Positions 23,914 to 32,336 of a stretch of 46,693 nt of DNA are shown here, piece after piece. The notes beneath the pieces were generated by a model. The model made no database searches, had not been told where the DNA came from, and saw nothing but the letters and a program-made list of their open reading frames with translations. The translations under genes were made by a program, and so were the position numbers. Source of the stretch: Bdellovibrionaceae bacterium UBA6502 (GTDB taxonomy: Bacteria; Bdellovibrionota; Bdellovibrionia; Bdellovibrionales; UBA840); assembly GCA_002436415.1 (NCBI GenBank), contig DJMA01000022.1:1-46693 (forward strand), read 5' to 3'. The stretch's first letter is position 1, and every line of letters starts with the position of its first letter.

Positions 23914-25017
23914 ATGAACATTTCCATGGCCTTACTTTTAATTTCTTTTTTGAGTTTCACACTCAATCTAACGGCCATGGAATGTGAGTTCAGTCCTGAG
24001 AACGAATCCCATAAAGTTTTAGAAGCAATTCGTTTTGCGAAAAAACACCACCATGGGCAATTTCGTAAATTTGATGGCCTACCCTATTTCACTCATCCAG
24101 TTAGAGTTGCTAAAATTGTAAAAAAACAAACACAAGATACCGATTTGATCATAGCTGCTTACCTCCATGATTTGATCGAGGACACCACGGTAAATAAAAG
24201 GTGGATTAAGAAAAAATTTGGTAAAAGGATTGCTAATATCGTTAGTGAATTAACCTCAGATCCTTCGAAAATTGAAAAGATGGGATCTAAGGCTGAATAC
24301 TTAGCAGATAAAATGCTAAAAATGTCTCCTGAGGCACTTTTAATTAAACTCGCTGACCGCCTAGATAATGTTTCAGATTTTGAATCAGCAGAACTGGATT
24401 TTATCAATAAGTATCGAGCAGAAACTAACTACATACTGACAAAACTCTCTAAAAGAAACGACCTCAACGAGTCTCACAAATCCTTAATCACCCAAATTTT
24501 CAAGAAAATGAGCGATGGCGAGAAGCTTTACCAAGCAAAAGTCTTTGGTAGAAAGAACCATAGAAATTTAAAAGCCAATATCGTAGAATCTGATTTTATA
24601 TTACAAGCCACAAAGGTCTCAGGCTTACTCGCAAAACGTGCGGTACCCGTAAACCTGCGTAGCGTGGTTTATATGATCGGAGTGTCCAAAACGAATGAAC
24701 AGGAAAGGTATCAAGAAGTTAAAAGGTATTTCGGAGAAGAAACCGCTAATTTAGTAGAGGAAATAAACTCTAACCTTTTCTTAAATCGTCCTCTAGATCA
24801 ATTGTCAGACAATGCCTTATTAATACGCCTCGCAGGCGTATTAGAGAATTTAAATGAAATACTTCGCATGGAAGCCGTTCATGATTATAGAGACTATATT
24901 AAACTTTCTCGAAACAGAATAAAGCAACTAGACAAGTCGTCTCGAGCTCTTAATCAAGATCAGTTATATTTTGCCAATAGAATCAAGATTGCTCTAAAGA
25001 ACACTAACAAATTTTAA
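23914..25017 (+). CDS. RelA/SpoT-like HD hydrolase with an export signal
   Basis: Protein of 367 residues related to the (p)ppGpp hydrolase domain of RelA/SpoT and MESH1. Motifs: KHHHGQFRKFDGLPYFTHPVR (H47, H61), AAYLHDLIEDT (H85, D86, E89, D90) and LADRLDN (D148), all metal and catalytic residues of the family in order. The usual HN of ADRLHN is DN. There is no synthetase domain. The first 22 residues (MALLLISFLSFTLNLTA core) form a hydrophobic signal peptide, so export is predicted, which is unusual. Residues about 225-320 look like a second, degenerate copy of the domain. The start is uncertain: GTG at 23899 or ATG at 23914, neither with a ribosome binding site. Its stop overlaps the convergent transporter gene by four bases. 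Confidence 0.8.
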   Translation: MNISMALLLISFLSFTLNLTAMECEFSPENESHKVLEAIRFAKKHHHGQFRKFDGLPYFTHPVRVAKIVKKQTQDTDLIIAAYLHDLIEDTTVNKRWIKKKFGKRIANIVSELTSDPSKIEKMGSKAEYLADKMLKMSPEALLIKLADRLDNVSDFESAELDFINKYRAETNYILTKLSKRNDLNESHKSLITQIFKKMSDGEKLYQAKVFGRKNHRNLKANIVESDFILQATKVSGLLAKRAVPVNLRSVVYMIGVSKTNEQERYQEVKRYFGEETANLVEEINSNLFLNRPLDQLSDNALLIRLAGVLENLNEILRMEAVHDYRDYIKLSRNRIKQLDKSSRALNQDQLYFANRIKIALKNTNKF

Positions 25018-26204
25018 GAGCCGCATTCGATCATAACTTCTTTATTTGCCGAAGATACAGATCTTTTAAATGAGTAAATGTACACTAAACTCATTAAAAC
25101 ACCTGAGCCCGCGAGAGCCATTCCGACTAAAAGAGAAGAACGAAATCCGTATCCCATTGCCAGTGGTAAGCCACCCAAAAAAGCACCTAAGGCATTTCCT
25201 ATGTTGAAACTAGACTGGCCAAGTGATGAACCAAGCATCTCTGCCTCTTTACTGTTTTTAATTAAAAGCATTTGCAATGGCGAAGCAAGAGCGAGTGCCG
25301 CTGCCGTGGCAGTAAAAACCAAAAAGCCTAATGCGTAAATGTTTTCTGCGCTTAAGTAAATAGCTAGTAAAACCACCACCAAACTACTTAAAAATATTAA
25401 AATAGCAAAGCTTGGAGCGATTCTATCAGCTACTTTTCCACCTAGTAAATTACCGGCCGTCATACCTAGGCCAGCAATTATCATTAGATATGGCATCCAA
25501 ACTTCTGGTAATTTACTGACATTAATGGCCAAAGGAGCAATGTAACTTAAGAGAGCAAATAAGCCCCCTGTACCAATCGAGGTTATGGCGACGATTAATA
25601 ATAGTTCAGGTTTTTTTAAAATCTTTAAGTCCTTTTTAAAACTAGCAGACTTAATTCCTTCAAGGCTTGGAACCCAGTATTTAACTGCAATTGCACAAAT
25701 TAATCCAATTAGAGCAACAATACCGAAAGTAATTCGCCAACTAAAGTGGTGACCAATATAAGTACCTAAAGGAACTCCGATCACATTAGCGATGGTTAAT
25801 CCAGAAAACATTACAGCCACCGCACTAGCCTGTTTCCCTTCCGATGCTAGACGACTCGCTACGACCGCACCAACACCAAAAAAGGCACCATGAGGTAATC
25901 CCGAGAAGAACCTTGATAACAATAAAAGTTCAAAGTTAGGACTAATCACTGATAAAAAATTAGCCAAAGAAAAAGCAAGCATCATAGCTATGATTACTAA
26001 ATTAGGACGAAATCGGCTGGTTGCCCCAGCTAAAATAGGCGCGCCAACTACTACACCCAGAGCATACATAGAAATCAAATTACCAGCCTGAGTAATAGAG
26101 ATGGACAAATCACTAGCCACATCCGGTAACATACCCATAATCACAAATTCTGTTAAGCCAATAGCAAAGCCACCGATAGCGAGAGAAAACAAACTTTTAT
26201 TCAT
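25014..26204 (-). CDS. MFS transporter, AraJ/DHA1 type
   Basis: Inner-membrane drug/sugar-type exporter of 396 residues with 12 predicted membrane segments. Segment 1 (IGGFAIGLTEFVIMGMLPDV), the motif A region near GVVVGAPILAG and the sequence SRFFSGLPHGAFFGVGAVVAS closely follow E. coli AraJ and related DHA1 members; segment 5 has the antiporter-like GVPLGTYIGHHFSWR. The substrate of this subgroup is not firmly known. ATG at 26204 is preferred over the TTG one codon upstream. It converges on the HD hydrolase gene, with TTAA shared by both stops. Confidence 0.85.
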   Translation of the reverse strand: MNKSLFSLAIGGFAIGLTEFVIMGMLPDVASDLSISITQAGNLISMYALGVVVGAPILAGATSRFRPNLVIIAMMLAFSLANFLSVISPNFELLLLSRFFSGLPHGAFFGVGAVVASRLASEGKQASAVAVMFSGLTIANVIGVPLGTYIGHHFSWRITFGIVALIGLICAIAVKYWVPSLEGIKSASFKKDLKILKKPELLLIVAITSIGTGGLFALLSYIAPLAINVSKLPEVWMPYLMIIAGLGMTAGNLLGGKVADRIAPSFAILIFLSSLVVVLLAIYLSAENIYALGFLVFTATAAALALASPLQMLLIKNSKEAEMLGSSLGQSSFNIGNALGAFLGGLPLAMGYGFRSSLLVGMALAGSGVLMSLVYIYSFKRSVSSANKEVMIECGS

Positions 26205-26467
26205 CAAGTGATCCAGAGGTTAGAACTAAGATCTAAGTATACTCCGAAAATGCAGCTATCACCGATTTATTTTTTCAAAAGAAGACAAAAGTATTTAGTT
26301 CTAATAGACTTCTATTAGTGAATAGAAATCTGCGGTTTTTGGCTATTAAATTTTTTTAACGAATATAGAATTCGATATTTTTCATAACCTAAGTCAAATA
26401 ATAAACTTTTTTTATTCCCGAATTAAAAGGAAGCAAGTCACACTCATTAACTTTCTTCATATAAAAA

Positions 26468-26623
26468 TTAAACACTAAGAGCCTTCTCTCCATGCTGAGA
26501 TTGATCTAAACCAAAATCCTCTTCATCTTCACTCGCACGAATGGAAGTGATCAAAGAAACAATTTTTATAATTAAAGCGGTCACAAGCATGCTGTAAACG
26601 ATGCCTACATGGCCACCAAGCGC
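26468..26623 (-). pseudogene. amtB: Ammonium transporter (AmtB) C-terminal relic
   Basis: The minus strand reads LGGHVGIVYSMLVTALIIKI, then a charged tail SEDEEDFGLDQSQHGEKALS and a stop. This is the last membrane helix and cytoplasmic C-terminus of Amt proteins (family pattern: RVSEEEE, GLDxSEHGExAY). An in-frame stop lies just upstream at 26624-26626 and no other part of the gene is present. Only about 51 codons survive, so the gene is dead here. The remaining stretch 26205-26467 shows nothing I can name. Confidence 0.75.
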
Positions 26624-26684
26624 TTAAATTCTATGAAAATCAAATTTAACAAAATAAATCTCTAGATAGACCCCAAATATTTTT

Positions 26685-27422
26685 TTAATAATATTGCCAA
26701 CCAGAACTATAGCAAACGATCCCTGAGATCTTCTGCCATTGTTCCGTTTTGTCATCGATGTAAAAATCTTTATGGGAAGACATTAGGTTTTCGACCGCTT
26801 CCCTTGGATCTAAATCAGGGTAGAATAGCAACATCAGCTTCGCCAAATTTTCCTCATTAATTTCGGAGTTTATTTCTAAGCCGGCATTACTCAACATACT
26901 TTCTAAAATATCTTTTTCTTTTAATAAAAGATCACATACCTGAAGCCTGACACCCTCTCTACTTGCTGTCATAACTCCGCCTACGGGCAGGTTTTCATAG
27001 GATTGATTAATTCTAAAATTGTACCTAGACTCCTGAGTGTTTCCTTCTGCATAGCAGTCTTCATTCTCATCGTAATTGGTGCAACGACCACCAAAAAACA
27101 ATCTTCGAGACATTAAATTTTTTAACAAAATGTTTTCAATTTTATCATTAATAGATGTTTGGTTCGGACTTTTAAAAACTTGATCAAACACAGATTTAAC
27201 GTAATCAATGTTTCCTACCTGGCTTAGGTATTTGTTTTGCTCTAGTTTTTCACTAAAATCATGACATTGAGTTCCCTCGCAATCATAAAAATTATCCCCA
27301 TGGTAATCTGAATTCATAAGGCTGGAACCAGCACTAACGGATTCAAAACCAGTGCCGGCGCAGTTTTGAAAAACCAGCAAAGAAAGGCCTAAACTAAAAG
27401 TTAAAACCAACAAACTTTTCAT
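26685..27422 (-). CDS. Lipoprotein of a c-haem/DUF1501-like envelope module
   Basis: Lipoprotein of 245 residues. The signal ends in LLVFQNC (C21), the non-classical anchor typical of Bdellovibrio-type lipoproteins. Early in the mature part is CEGTQCH (C48, C53, H54), a possible CX4CH variant haem site. Further Cys residues (GRCTNYDENEDC, VCDLLL, GIVCYSS) suggest disulfides. The C-terminal half is helical (LAKLMLLFYPDLDPREAVENL) and recalls the helical ends of planctomycete-type haem proteins. The ATG overlaps the preceding stop in TAATG, so it is translationally coupled to the DUF1501-like gene. Third gene of the operon 30628-26685. Function unknown. Confidence 0.65.
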   Translation of the reverse strand: MKSLLVLTFSLGLSLLVFQNCAGTGFESVSAGSSLMNSDYHGDNFYDCEGTQCHDFSEKLEQNKYLSQVGNIDYVKSVFDQVFKSPNQTSINDKIENILLKNLMSRRLFFGGRCTNYDENEDCYAEGNTQESRYNFRINQSYENLPVGGVMTASREGVRLQVCDLLLKEKDILESMLSNAGLEINSEINEENLAKLMLLFYPDLDPREAVENLMSSHKDFYIDDKTEQWQKISGIVCYSSGWQYY

Positions 27423-29104
27423 TAGCCAATCTCCTTATTTTTACCTAGACGCTTTTCAGGCACGATTACTTTGCCATTATTTACGGAGACAAGAGAAAAG
27501 TTGTTAGGACTTGGTGACTGAACCTGTAGGATATCAGCTACTGTACTTGCAACATTACCCATATTAATAATGTGACCATCTTCATCCTCAGAAGCATAGC
27601 CATAGCTTCCAAAATAAGTAGAATGAGTGGCGTTTTGGACATTACCTAAAACCTGCGCACCATCTATTTTACCAGACCACAAACTTACTGTAGAAGCATG
27701 TCCAGCATGATCGGAACCTGAACCATCCTTTCTAGGTCTACGTTCAAACTCACCGGAAAATTGAATAAGACTATCTTTATAGATACCCGCTGCTTTAAAT
27801 TGGTCAATCAATTCCAACAAACATGCAGACAAGCAAGCGTAAAAGGATGTCATGACAATGACTTGCGAAATGGCTCCCCATTGATGGGCATCGAAGTTTT
27901 GGTTTACAAAAGTTAAACCAGAACTATATCTAAGTTTCAATCGAATCCAAGGCAAAATTCTCAAATGAACAGAGTCACTCATAGCATTTACCATAGAATA
28001 TTCCGCTAAGGCAAAAACGTCTGCCATATAGTCTAGAGTTTCATCTCTACCAGATTTGTATCTGAAGTAAGGCACTATGTTTCTAAGGTCATCTTCTAGT
28101 ATCGCTTTGGAGTTCGCATTATAGGTTTTATCTCTAGAGCTTACTGGTGTAAGGCCAACTGCCTTATTGTTGATACCAAGCATCTCTATATCCATTGTGT
28201 TTTGAATCACTTGAACATATTTTGTTTTTAAACTAGCGTAGTCACCGATCATTTTATCCAGTTTATCAAACATCAGATCTTTTGCCCCGCCTAAAGCCGA
28301 TTCAGCGGAAGCACTCAAGTTTTTTTTCTTCGCAAGACTATTGTCGATCACTGAGTTAAAGGATTCCATTTTGGCAAGTAAGTTTTTATTCAAGGAAGAG
28401 TTATTAATAAACTCACTCTGATTGGAAAATGGCTTTTTAATTTCGGCAATTAAGTCAGTGCCTCCCGTGGAACTAGCTCCTAATCGCAAACGACCTTTTC
28501 CTTTGTTAGAAACAAAAGGAGAATAAACGGGGTTCACGGCTACATGAGACAAAGGCGCGTTTGAAGCATCAGCAACAACACCGGTAATACTTGCCCCGCC
28601 AACTGCTGCTTGCACTTGTTGGGCGGCACTAATTGGATGCACTCCGTTTCCATTATCGATTCCTCTAATGTTTATGTAGTTGTTTAGTAAATCACTCATA
28701 GGTCTACTACCACCATTGGCGGAGCCGACATTTTGAGACCATAGATAAGGGCTTTTAATTCCATTTACATTTGCAAATCTATATTCTGAATCAATCAATC
28801 TTCCAGATCTTTCAGTTAGGTAGTTTACCACTTGATTGTTTACATTATTTTGACTACTGTTTGTTTTTAAGCCTTGTAGACGATTTGAATTGTAAGGATC
28901 TAAAAATTTATCAAAGACCCATCTTTCTGGTGCGGCATAAGCTTGCAAAACTAATAGCTTTGAGTTACTAACACCGGCGGCCAAAGCTTCATTGATACTC
29001 CCTAAAAATAATGTATCTAAAATACTGTTAAAACTTGCAGCTGATACACCCAAAGAAGAATATGTTGATAGTAATTTTAAAAAATCTCTTCTACTTTTTT
29101 TCAT
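27422..29104 (-). CDS. Tat-exported DUF1501-like protein
   Basis: Protein of 560 residues. SRRDFLK at 4-10, followed by a hydrophobic stretch, is a twin-arginine signal. The C-terminal part has SGEFERRPRKDGSGSDHAGH and SGKIDGAQVLG, matching the DUF1501 pattern (EFGR-P-GRDH, GGxIxGGxxxG), a family with an alkaline-phosphatase/sulfatase-like fold. The middle is long and Asn/Ser-rich. In other phyla, DUF1501 proteins are encoded beside haem-binding cytochrome proteins, as here. It starts immediately after the upstream gene's TAG and ends in TAATG with the next gene, so the three are one operon. Activity is not known. Confidence 0.7.
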   Translation of the reverse strand: MKKSRRDFLKLLSTYSSLGVSAASFNSILDTLFLGSINEALAAGVSNSKLLVLQAYAAPERWVFDKFLDPYNSNRLQGLKTNSSQNNVNNQVVNYLTERSGRLIDSEYRFANVNGIKSPYLWSQNVGSANGGSRPMSDLLNNYINIRGIDNGNGVHPISAAQQVQAAVGGASITGVVADASNAPLSHVAVNPVYSPFVSNKGKGRLRLGASSTGGTDLIAEIKKPFSNQSEFINNSSLNKNLLAKMESFNSVIDNSLAKKKNLSASAESALGGAKDLMFDKLDKMIGDYASLKTKYVQVIQNTMDIEMLGINNKAVGLTPVSSRDKTYNANSKAILEDDLRNIVPYFRYKSGRDETLDYMADVFALAEYSMVNAMSDSVHLRILPWIRLKLRYSSGLTFVNQNFDAHQWGAISQVIVMTSFYACLSACLLELIDQFKAAGIYKDSLIQFSGEFERRPRKDGSGSDHAGHASTVSLWSGKIDGAQVLGNVQNATHSTYFGSYGYASEDEDGHIINMGNVASTVADILQVQSPSPNNFSLVSVNNGKVIVPEKRLGKNKEIG

Positions 29105-30628
29105 CTATTCACTCTTCCCGCTAAAATAGAATTTACTCTTGAAAATTGAGTTCACTAACATTTTTAAACTTTTATGCTCCTTAAACTCTAGGCCAAGACG
29201 GATAAGCTCTGCTCGGTGTCCACTCTCATCGTCTACGTATCCTGCTTTACCTGGGTCTGGTAAAGCGACATCAACATTTATAAAGTGTTTGTAATAGTTT
29301 TTTGCGGCACAAATGTAATAGTCGTCTGTTTCGGCAATCTGCTGAGCTAGTTCTTCTATTCCCGTTCCAGTTTTATGAATAAGCTTTCCTTGATAGTCTC
29401 TGTAGTAGAGCCTACCTACCGGACTTTGTTTATAGAAGCTATTGTCGTTTGTTTCAGTCCAGCTTTTTAAAGAGCTTATCTCGGCTGGTCTCAGTCTCGT
29501 AGAAATGATTGCATTGGCTGCGTTGTTGCGATCAATGGACTTAATGTACTGCAGGTTTCTAATGTAGCCTGCCGTTTGATCCATTCCAACATGACATCTC
29601 AAACAAGCATTTGCCCAACGAAAAGGAGCGGAGCCTTCGACATTTGTTAACTGAAAGGAAACGTCTTCGTTTCTTAATGCGGGCAAGGTTCTACACAAAA
29701 CATCTTCATAAACTGCTTTTGACCAGTTTCGGGATACTAGTGCTGCACCATTTGCTTTATAAGATTCACTGGATTGGGAATGGGTGCTTAGAACAAAAAC
29801 TTGGTCACCTATCATTCCGGCACCTAGATTTTGGTTCATGTTTTTATGGTCATATATGTATTTCGAAGCAGCACTACCATCTTGCGCATGCCTAACTAGA
29901 TGAGGTACATTCACTCCAGGATGTGCTCTAAAGCCAAGTAACTTTCCCCTTGGTGCAAAAGGGATTGTTGCAATCTCAGAACGAAAACGATCGCAATCAC
30001 CACTATCATTAGTACTACAGGCATTGGTCCCCGAAATTCTAGTATTCACTGGTGCTTGAGGATTAATAACTTTCGGTAAATTTCTTCCGCAACCTGTCGT
30101 TTGATTACTCAAACAATTTGCGCTACGAAAACCAAAGTCTTTCCAAATCATATTATCAGGATCATTGTCTGTGCGATTCGCCCGTAAACTTGTTTTTGTT
30201 GTTATTGCCTGATCATAAGGTATTTCTGAAAACAATGAATTAGTAATGTAAAATGCAGGTTGAGTGTCATCCAAATAGTTTCTGGTTGTACGTGTGTCGT
30301 CAGGGCCAAACGTAGTGTAGCTAGAAGAGCTAAAAAAACTAGAATGTAAACGATGCATATTTTTTAAGACCAACTGCCCTACAGAGTTCTTCTCATTCCT
30401 ATCGATTTCGCCATTAGATACAATACTAGCGCGGTTTAAAATCTCCATGCAGAGACTCACTGGGTCCTCGCCGGCTTTTGCTCTAGAAAGATAAGCACTT
30501 TTTGCAGGGATCCGAGAGCTGGTTAACTGGGCGTAACATTTTCTGACAAAAGATTGCTCTTCTGATTCAAAACCAAATGCCATGGGTGAAAGAATTAATC
30601 CTAAAATGATATAGTTTAATATTTTCAA
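29105..30628 (-). CDS. Secreted protein with one CxxCH haem motif
   Basis: Protein of 507 residues with a signal peptide (MKILNYIILGLILSPMAFGF). CLRCHVGMD (342-350) is a c-type haem site followed by Met-Asp, as in the 'CxxCHxxMD' of planctomycete-type cytochrome families (DUF1588-like). About eight further Cys are spread over the mature protein (ACSTNDSGDC, LSNQTTGC). The start is TTG with GGGAAGG upstream. First gene of the operon with the DUF1501-like protein and the lipoprotein. Electron transfer or haem-dependent chemistry in the periplasm is inferred. Confidence 0.65.
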   Translation of the reverse strand: MKILNYIILGLILSPMAFGFESEEQSFVRKCYAQLTSSRIPAKSAYLSRAKAGEDPVSLCMEILNRASIVSNGEIDRNEKNSVGQLVLKNMHRLHSSFFSSSSYTTFGPDDTRTTRNYLDDTQPAFYITNSLFSEIPYDQAITTKTSLRANRTDNDPDNMIWKDFGFRSANCLSNQTTGCGRNLPKVINPQAPVNTRISGTNACSTNDSGDCDRFRSEIATIPFAPRGKLLGFRAHPGVNVPHLVRHAQDGSAASKYIYDHKNMNQNLGAGMIGDQVFVLSTHSQSSESYKANGAALVSRNWSKAVYEDVLCRTLPALRNEDVSFQLTNVEGSAPFRWANACLRCHVGMDQTAGYIRNLQYIKSIDRNNAANAIISTRLRPAEISSLKSWTETNDNSFYKQSPVGRLYYRDYQGKLIHKTGTGIEELAQQIAETDDYYICAAKNYYKHFINVDVALPDPGKAGYVDDESGHRAELIRLGLEFKEHKSLKMLVNSIFKSKFYFSGKSE

Positions 30629-30851
30629 TCCAAACCTTCCCTTTTGTCTCTTATCGATATCATTGCTTTTGAGCTTTAATGCAATTCAGCTAAAAATTGA
30701 AATAATTTGGTATAACCAATGAGTTAGAGGAAAAGTGTCGAAAAAAAAGTATCTGTCAAAAATTCTAACGCCAAAGGCCCTTAGCCAGGATATTTTTCTA
30801 TTTTGATACATTTTTAATTAATAACTTAGTGTTTCTATCCGATACTTTAGT

Positions 30852-31604
30852 ATGAATTTTAAAGTGTTGGGGCTAAGAATCGGTTTAACCGGATTGACGC
30901 TTCTTTTATTATTTTCTTATCAAAACTGTAGTGTTGAGCCTATACATGAAAGTGGAGAACTTTCTAGTACCTCTTTAACTTCTGGAGAAAGAATTGAAAT
31001 AGACAGCCAACTTGAGGCCAAGGCCTTGGCCATAATTTCATCTCGATGCATAAGTTGCCATAATGATTTTACCGCAAAATTTGATGTTAACGTGGAAGGT
31101 GATAGTTTAGAGCTAATAAACAAAGGCTTAATCATTGCCGGCCTTCCAGAGGCTTCACTCCTTTATAAAAGCATGATAGCCAGCAATCGACAAAGCGACG
31201 GGGTGTCACCCATGCCCCCCAATAGCCCAATGGCATCATCCGAGACGGAAGTCATAAGAGATTGGATTGAAAATGGAATCAAAGTAATAAGAGATGATAC
31301 CGACGGTGATGGGCAGACAATAAGCTACAACTACCAAGATCATATCCAACCGATTCTACAAAAAAATATGTGCTTAAGTTGCCATAGTGAAGACAGCGGC
31401 AGCTCTGCAAGTATGGGTGCGTATATATTATTAGACAGCTATGATCGCTTGATGAACTTTGTCCAAGTAGGAAACCCTTATTCCCTTCTTTTAGAGTCTA
31501 TCAGACAAGGTAATATGCCTAAGGATGCAGAAGCCATGAGTGAAGATGACTTTAAAGTTCTAGAAAACTGGGTCAGTCAAGGAGCTCTTGAAACAAAGGA
31601 ATAA
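30852..31604 (+). CDS. Dihaem c-type cytochrome lipoprotein
   Basis: Lipoprotein of 250 residues. The signal ends in LFSYQNC (C26). Two haem sites are present: CISCH (C66-H70) with MPP (M121) as likely axial ligand, and CLSCH (C174-H178) with NMPK (M222). Each lies in a domain of about 90 residues of the planctomycete cytochrome C type (PSCyt1-like), ending in an AxxxxxxWIENG or LENWVSQGA helix. It is divergent from the haem/DUF1501-like operon across 223 bp and probably works with it in the periplasm. No ribosome binding site is obvious before the ATG. Followed by a strong shared terminator. Confidence 0.8.
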   Translation: MNFKVLGLRIGLTGLTLLLLFSYQNCSVEPIHESGELSSTSLTSGERIEIDSQLEAKALAIISSRCISCHNDFTAKFDVNVEGDSLELINKGLIIAGLPEASLLYKSMIASNRQSDGVSPMPPNSPMASSETEVIRDWIENGIKVIRDDTDGDGQTISYNYQDHIQPILQKNMCLSCHSEDSGSSASMGAYILLDSYDRLMNFVQVGNPYSLLLESIRQGNMPKDAEAMSEDDFKVLENWVSQGALETKE

Positions 31605-31627
31605 AACAAGGGACTAAGCCCTTGTTT
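31604..31627. terminator. Bidirectional intrinsic terminator
   Basis: AAACAAGGG, loop ACTAAG, CCCTTGTTT: nine perfect pairs between two convergent genes, starting at the last base of the plus-strand stop. On the minus strand it is followed by TATTCC after a TTT-ending stem. Confidence 0.8.
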
Positions 31628-31632
31628 AAAGT

Positions 31633-32130
31633 CTATCTTAAATTAACTAAAAGCTCTTCTGTTTCTAACTTAAAATCCAGCTTCCAAGAATCTCTAGTAG
31701 GCTCTATTTCTAAGTCCCTATTATAATGCCTAATAACAAACTCATAAGACAATTGGCCCTCGTTATTGGCCAGCCACTCAAGAGGTAGGTAAATTTTAAC
31801 CGCTCTTAAGTCTTCATTCACTGATCGGTATTCATAAGAAGGCGATTTGAAACTAAAACCAGCGATTCCTTCGGCAGGGAAAAAGCTTAATGATAATCTG
31901 CGTAACATTGGTAAAACTTCTTTTACACCATCCTCACAAAAAGCTCTCTGCAGGTAAAAGTCTAGCTCGATATTTTCACCTACAACTTTAGCTTTTGCTT
32001 GATAAATTGAATCAACAAAGCCTGAGTGATTTGAACAGTTTACCGGCTTTTTCGGTGCCACACGCGCCTCTTGCGACCAAGCTGTTAGACCGATAAGGCT
32101 TACAAATAATATGCTTAAAATAGATTTCAT
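31633..32130 (-). CDS. Secreted beta-rich protein, unknown
   Basis: Protein of 165 residues with a signal peptide (MKSILSILFVSLIGLTAWSQ). The mature part has two Cys (PVNCSNH and RAFCEDG) and alternating hydrophobic strands (ENIELDFYLQRAF, LRAVKIYLPLEWL, LSYEFVIRHY), suggesting a small beta sandwich. I do not recognise the family. The ATG follows CAAGGGG. Convergent with the dihaem lipoprotein gene and sharing its terminator; no further context. Confidence 0.7.
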   Translation of the reverse strand: MKSILSILFVSLIGLTAWSQEARVAPKKPVNCSNHSGFVDSIYQAKAKVVGENIELDFYLQRAFCEDGVKEVLPMLRRLSLSFFPAEGIAGFSFKSPSYEYRSVNEDLRAVKIYLPLEWLANNEGQLSYEFVIRHYNRDLEIEPTRDSWKLDFKLETEELLVNLR

Positions 32131-32323
32131 AAATACCCCTTGAATTAATTAAGTCCTATTTATCGAATCCTAGCTACTTTGCAAACAATTTTTTCGAAAG
32201 AAAGTAAATAAAATAAATATTTACCCCAAAGTCTCGCAGAATCCTATATAACAATTAATAGATATGTTGAAAATTTAGTTACCTAAGCAAAGATTTAAGA
32301 GATATATTTAATTAAGAGGTTAA

Positions 32324-32336
32324 TGCACTAAGTGCA
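32324..32336. promoter_or_regulatory. Palindrome overlapping the RMD1-family start
   Basis: TGCACTAAGTGCA is a perfect palindrome about a central A. It covers the GTG at 32332 that may start the next gene, so a protein bound here would block translation or transcription. Chance is possible. Confidence 0.3.
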
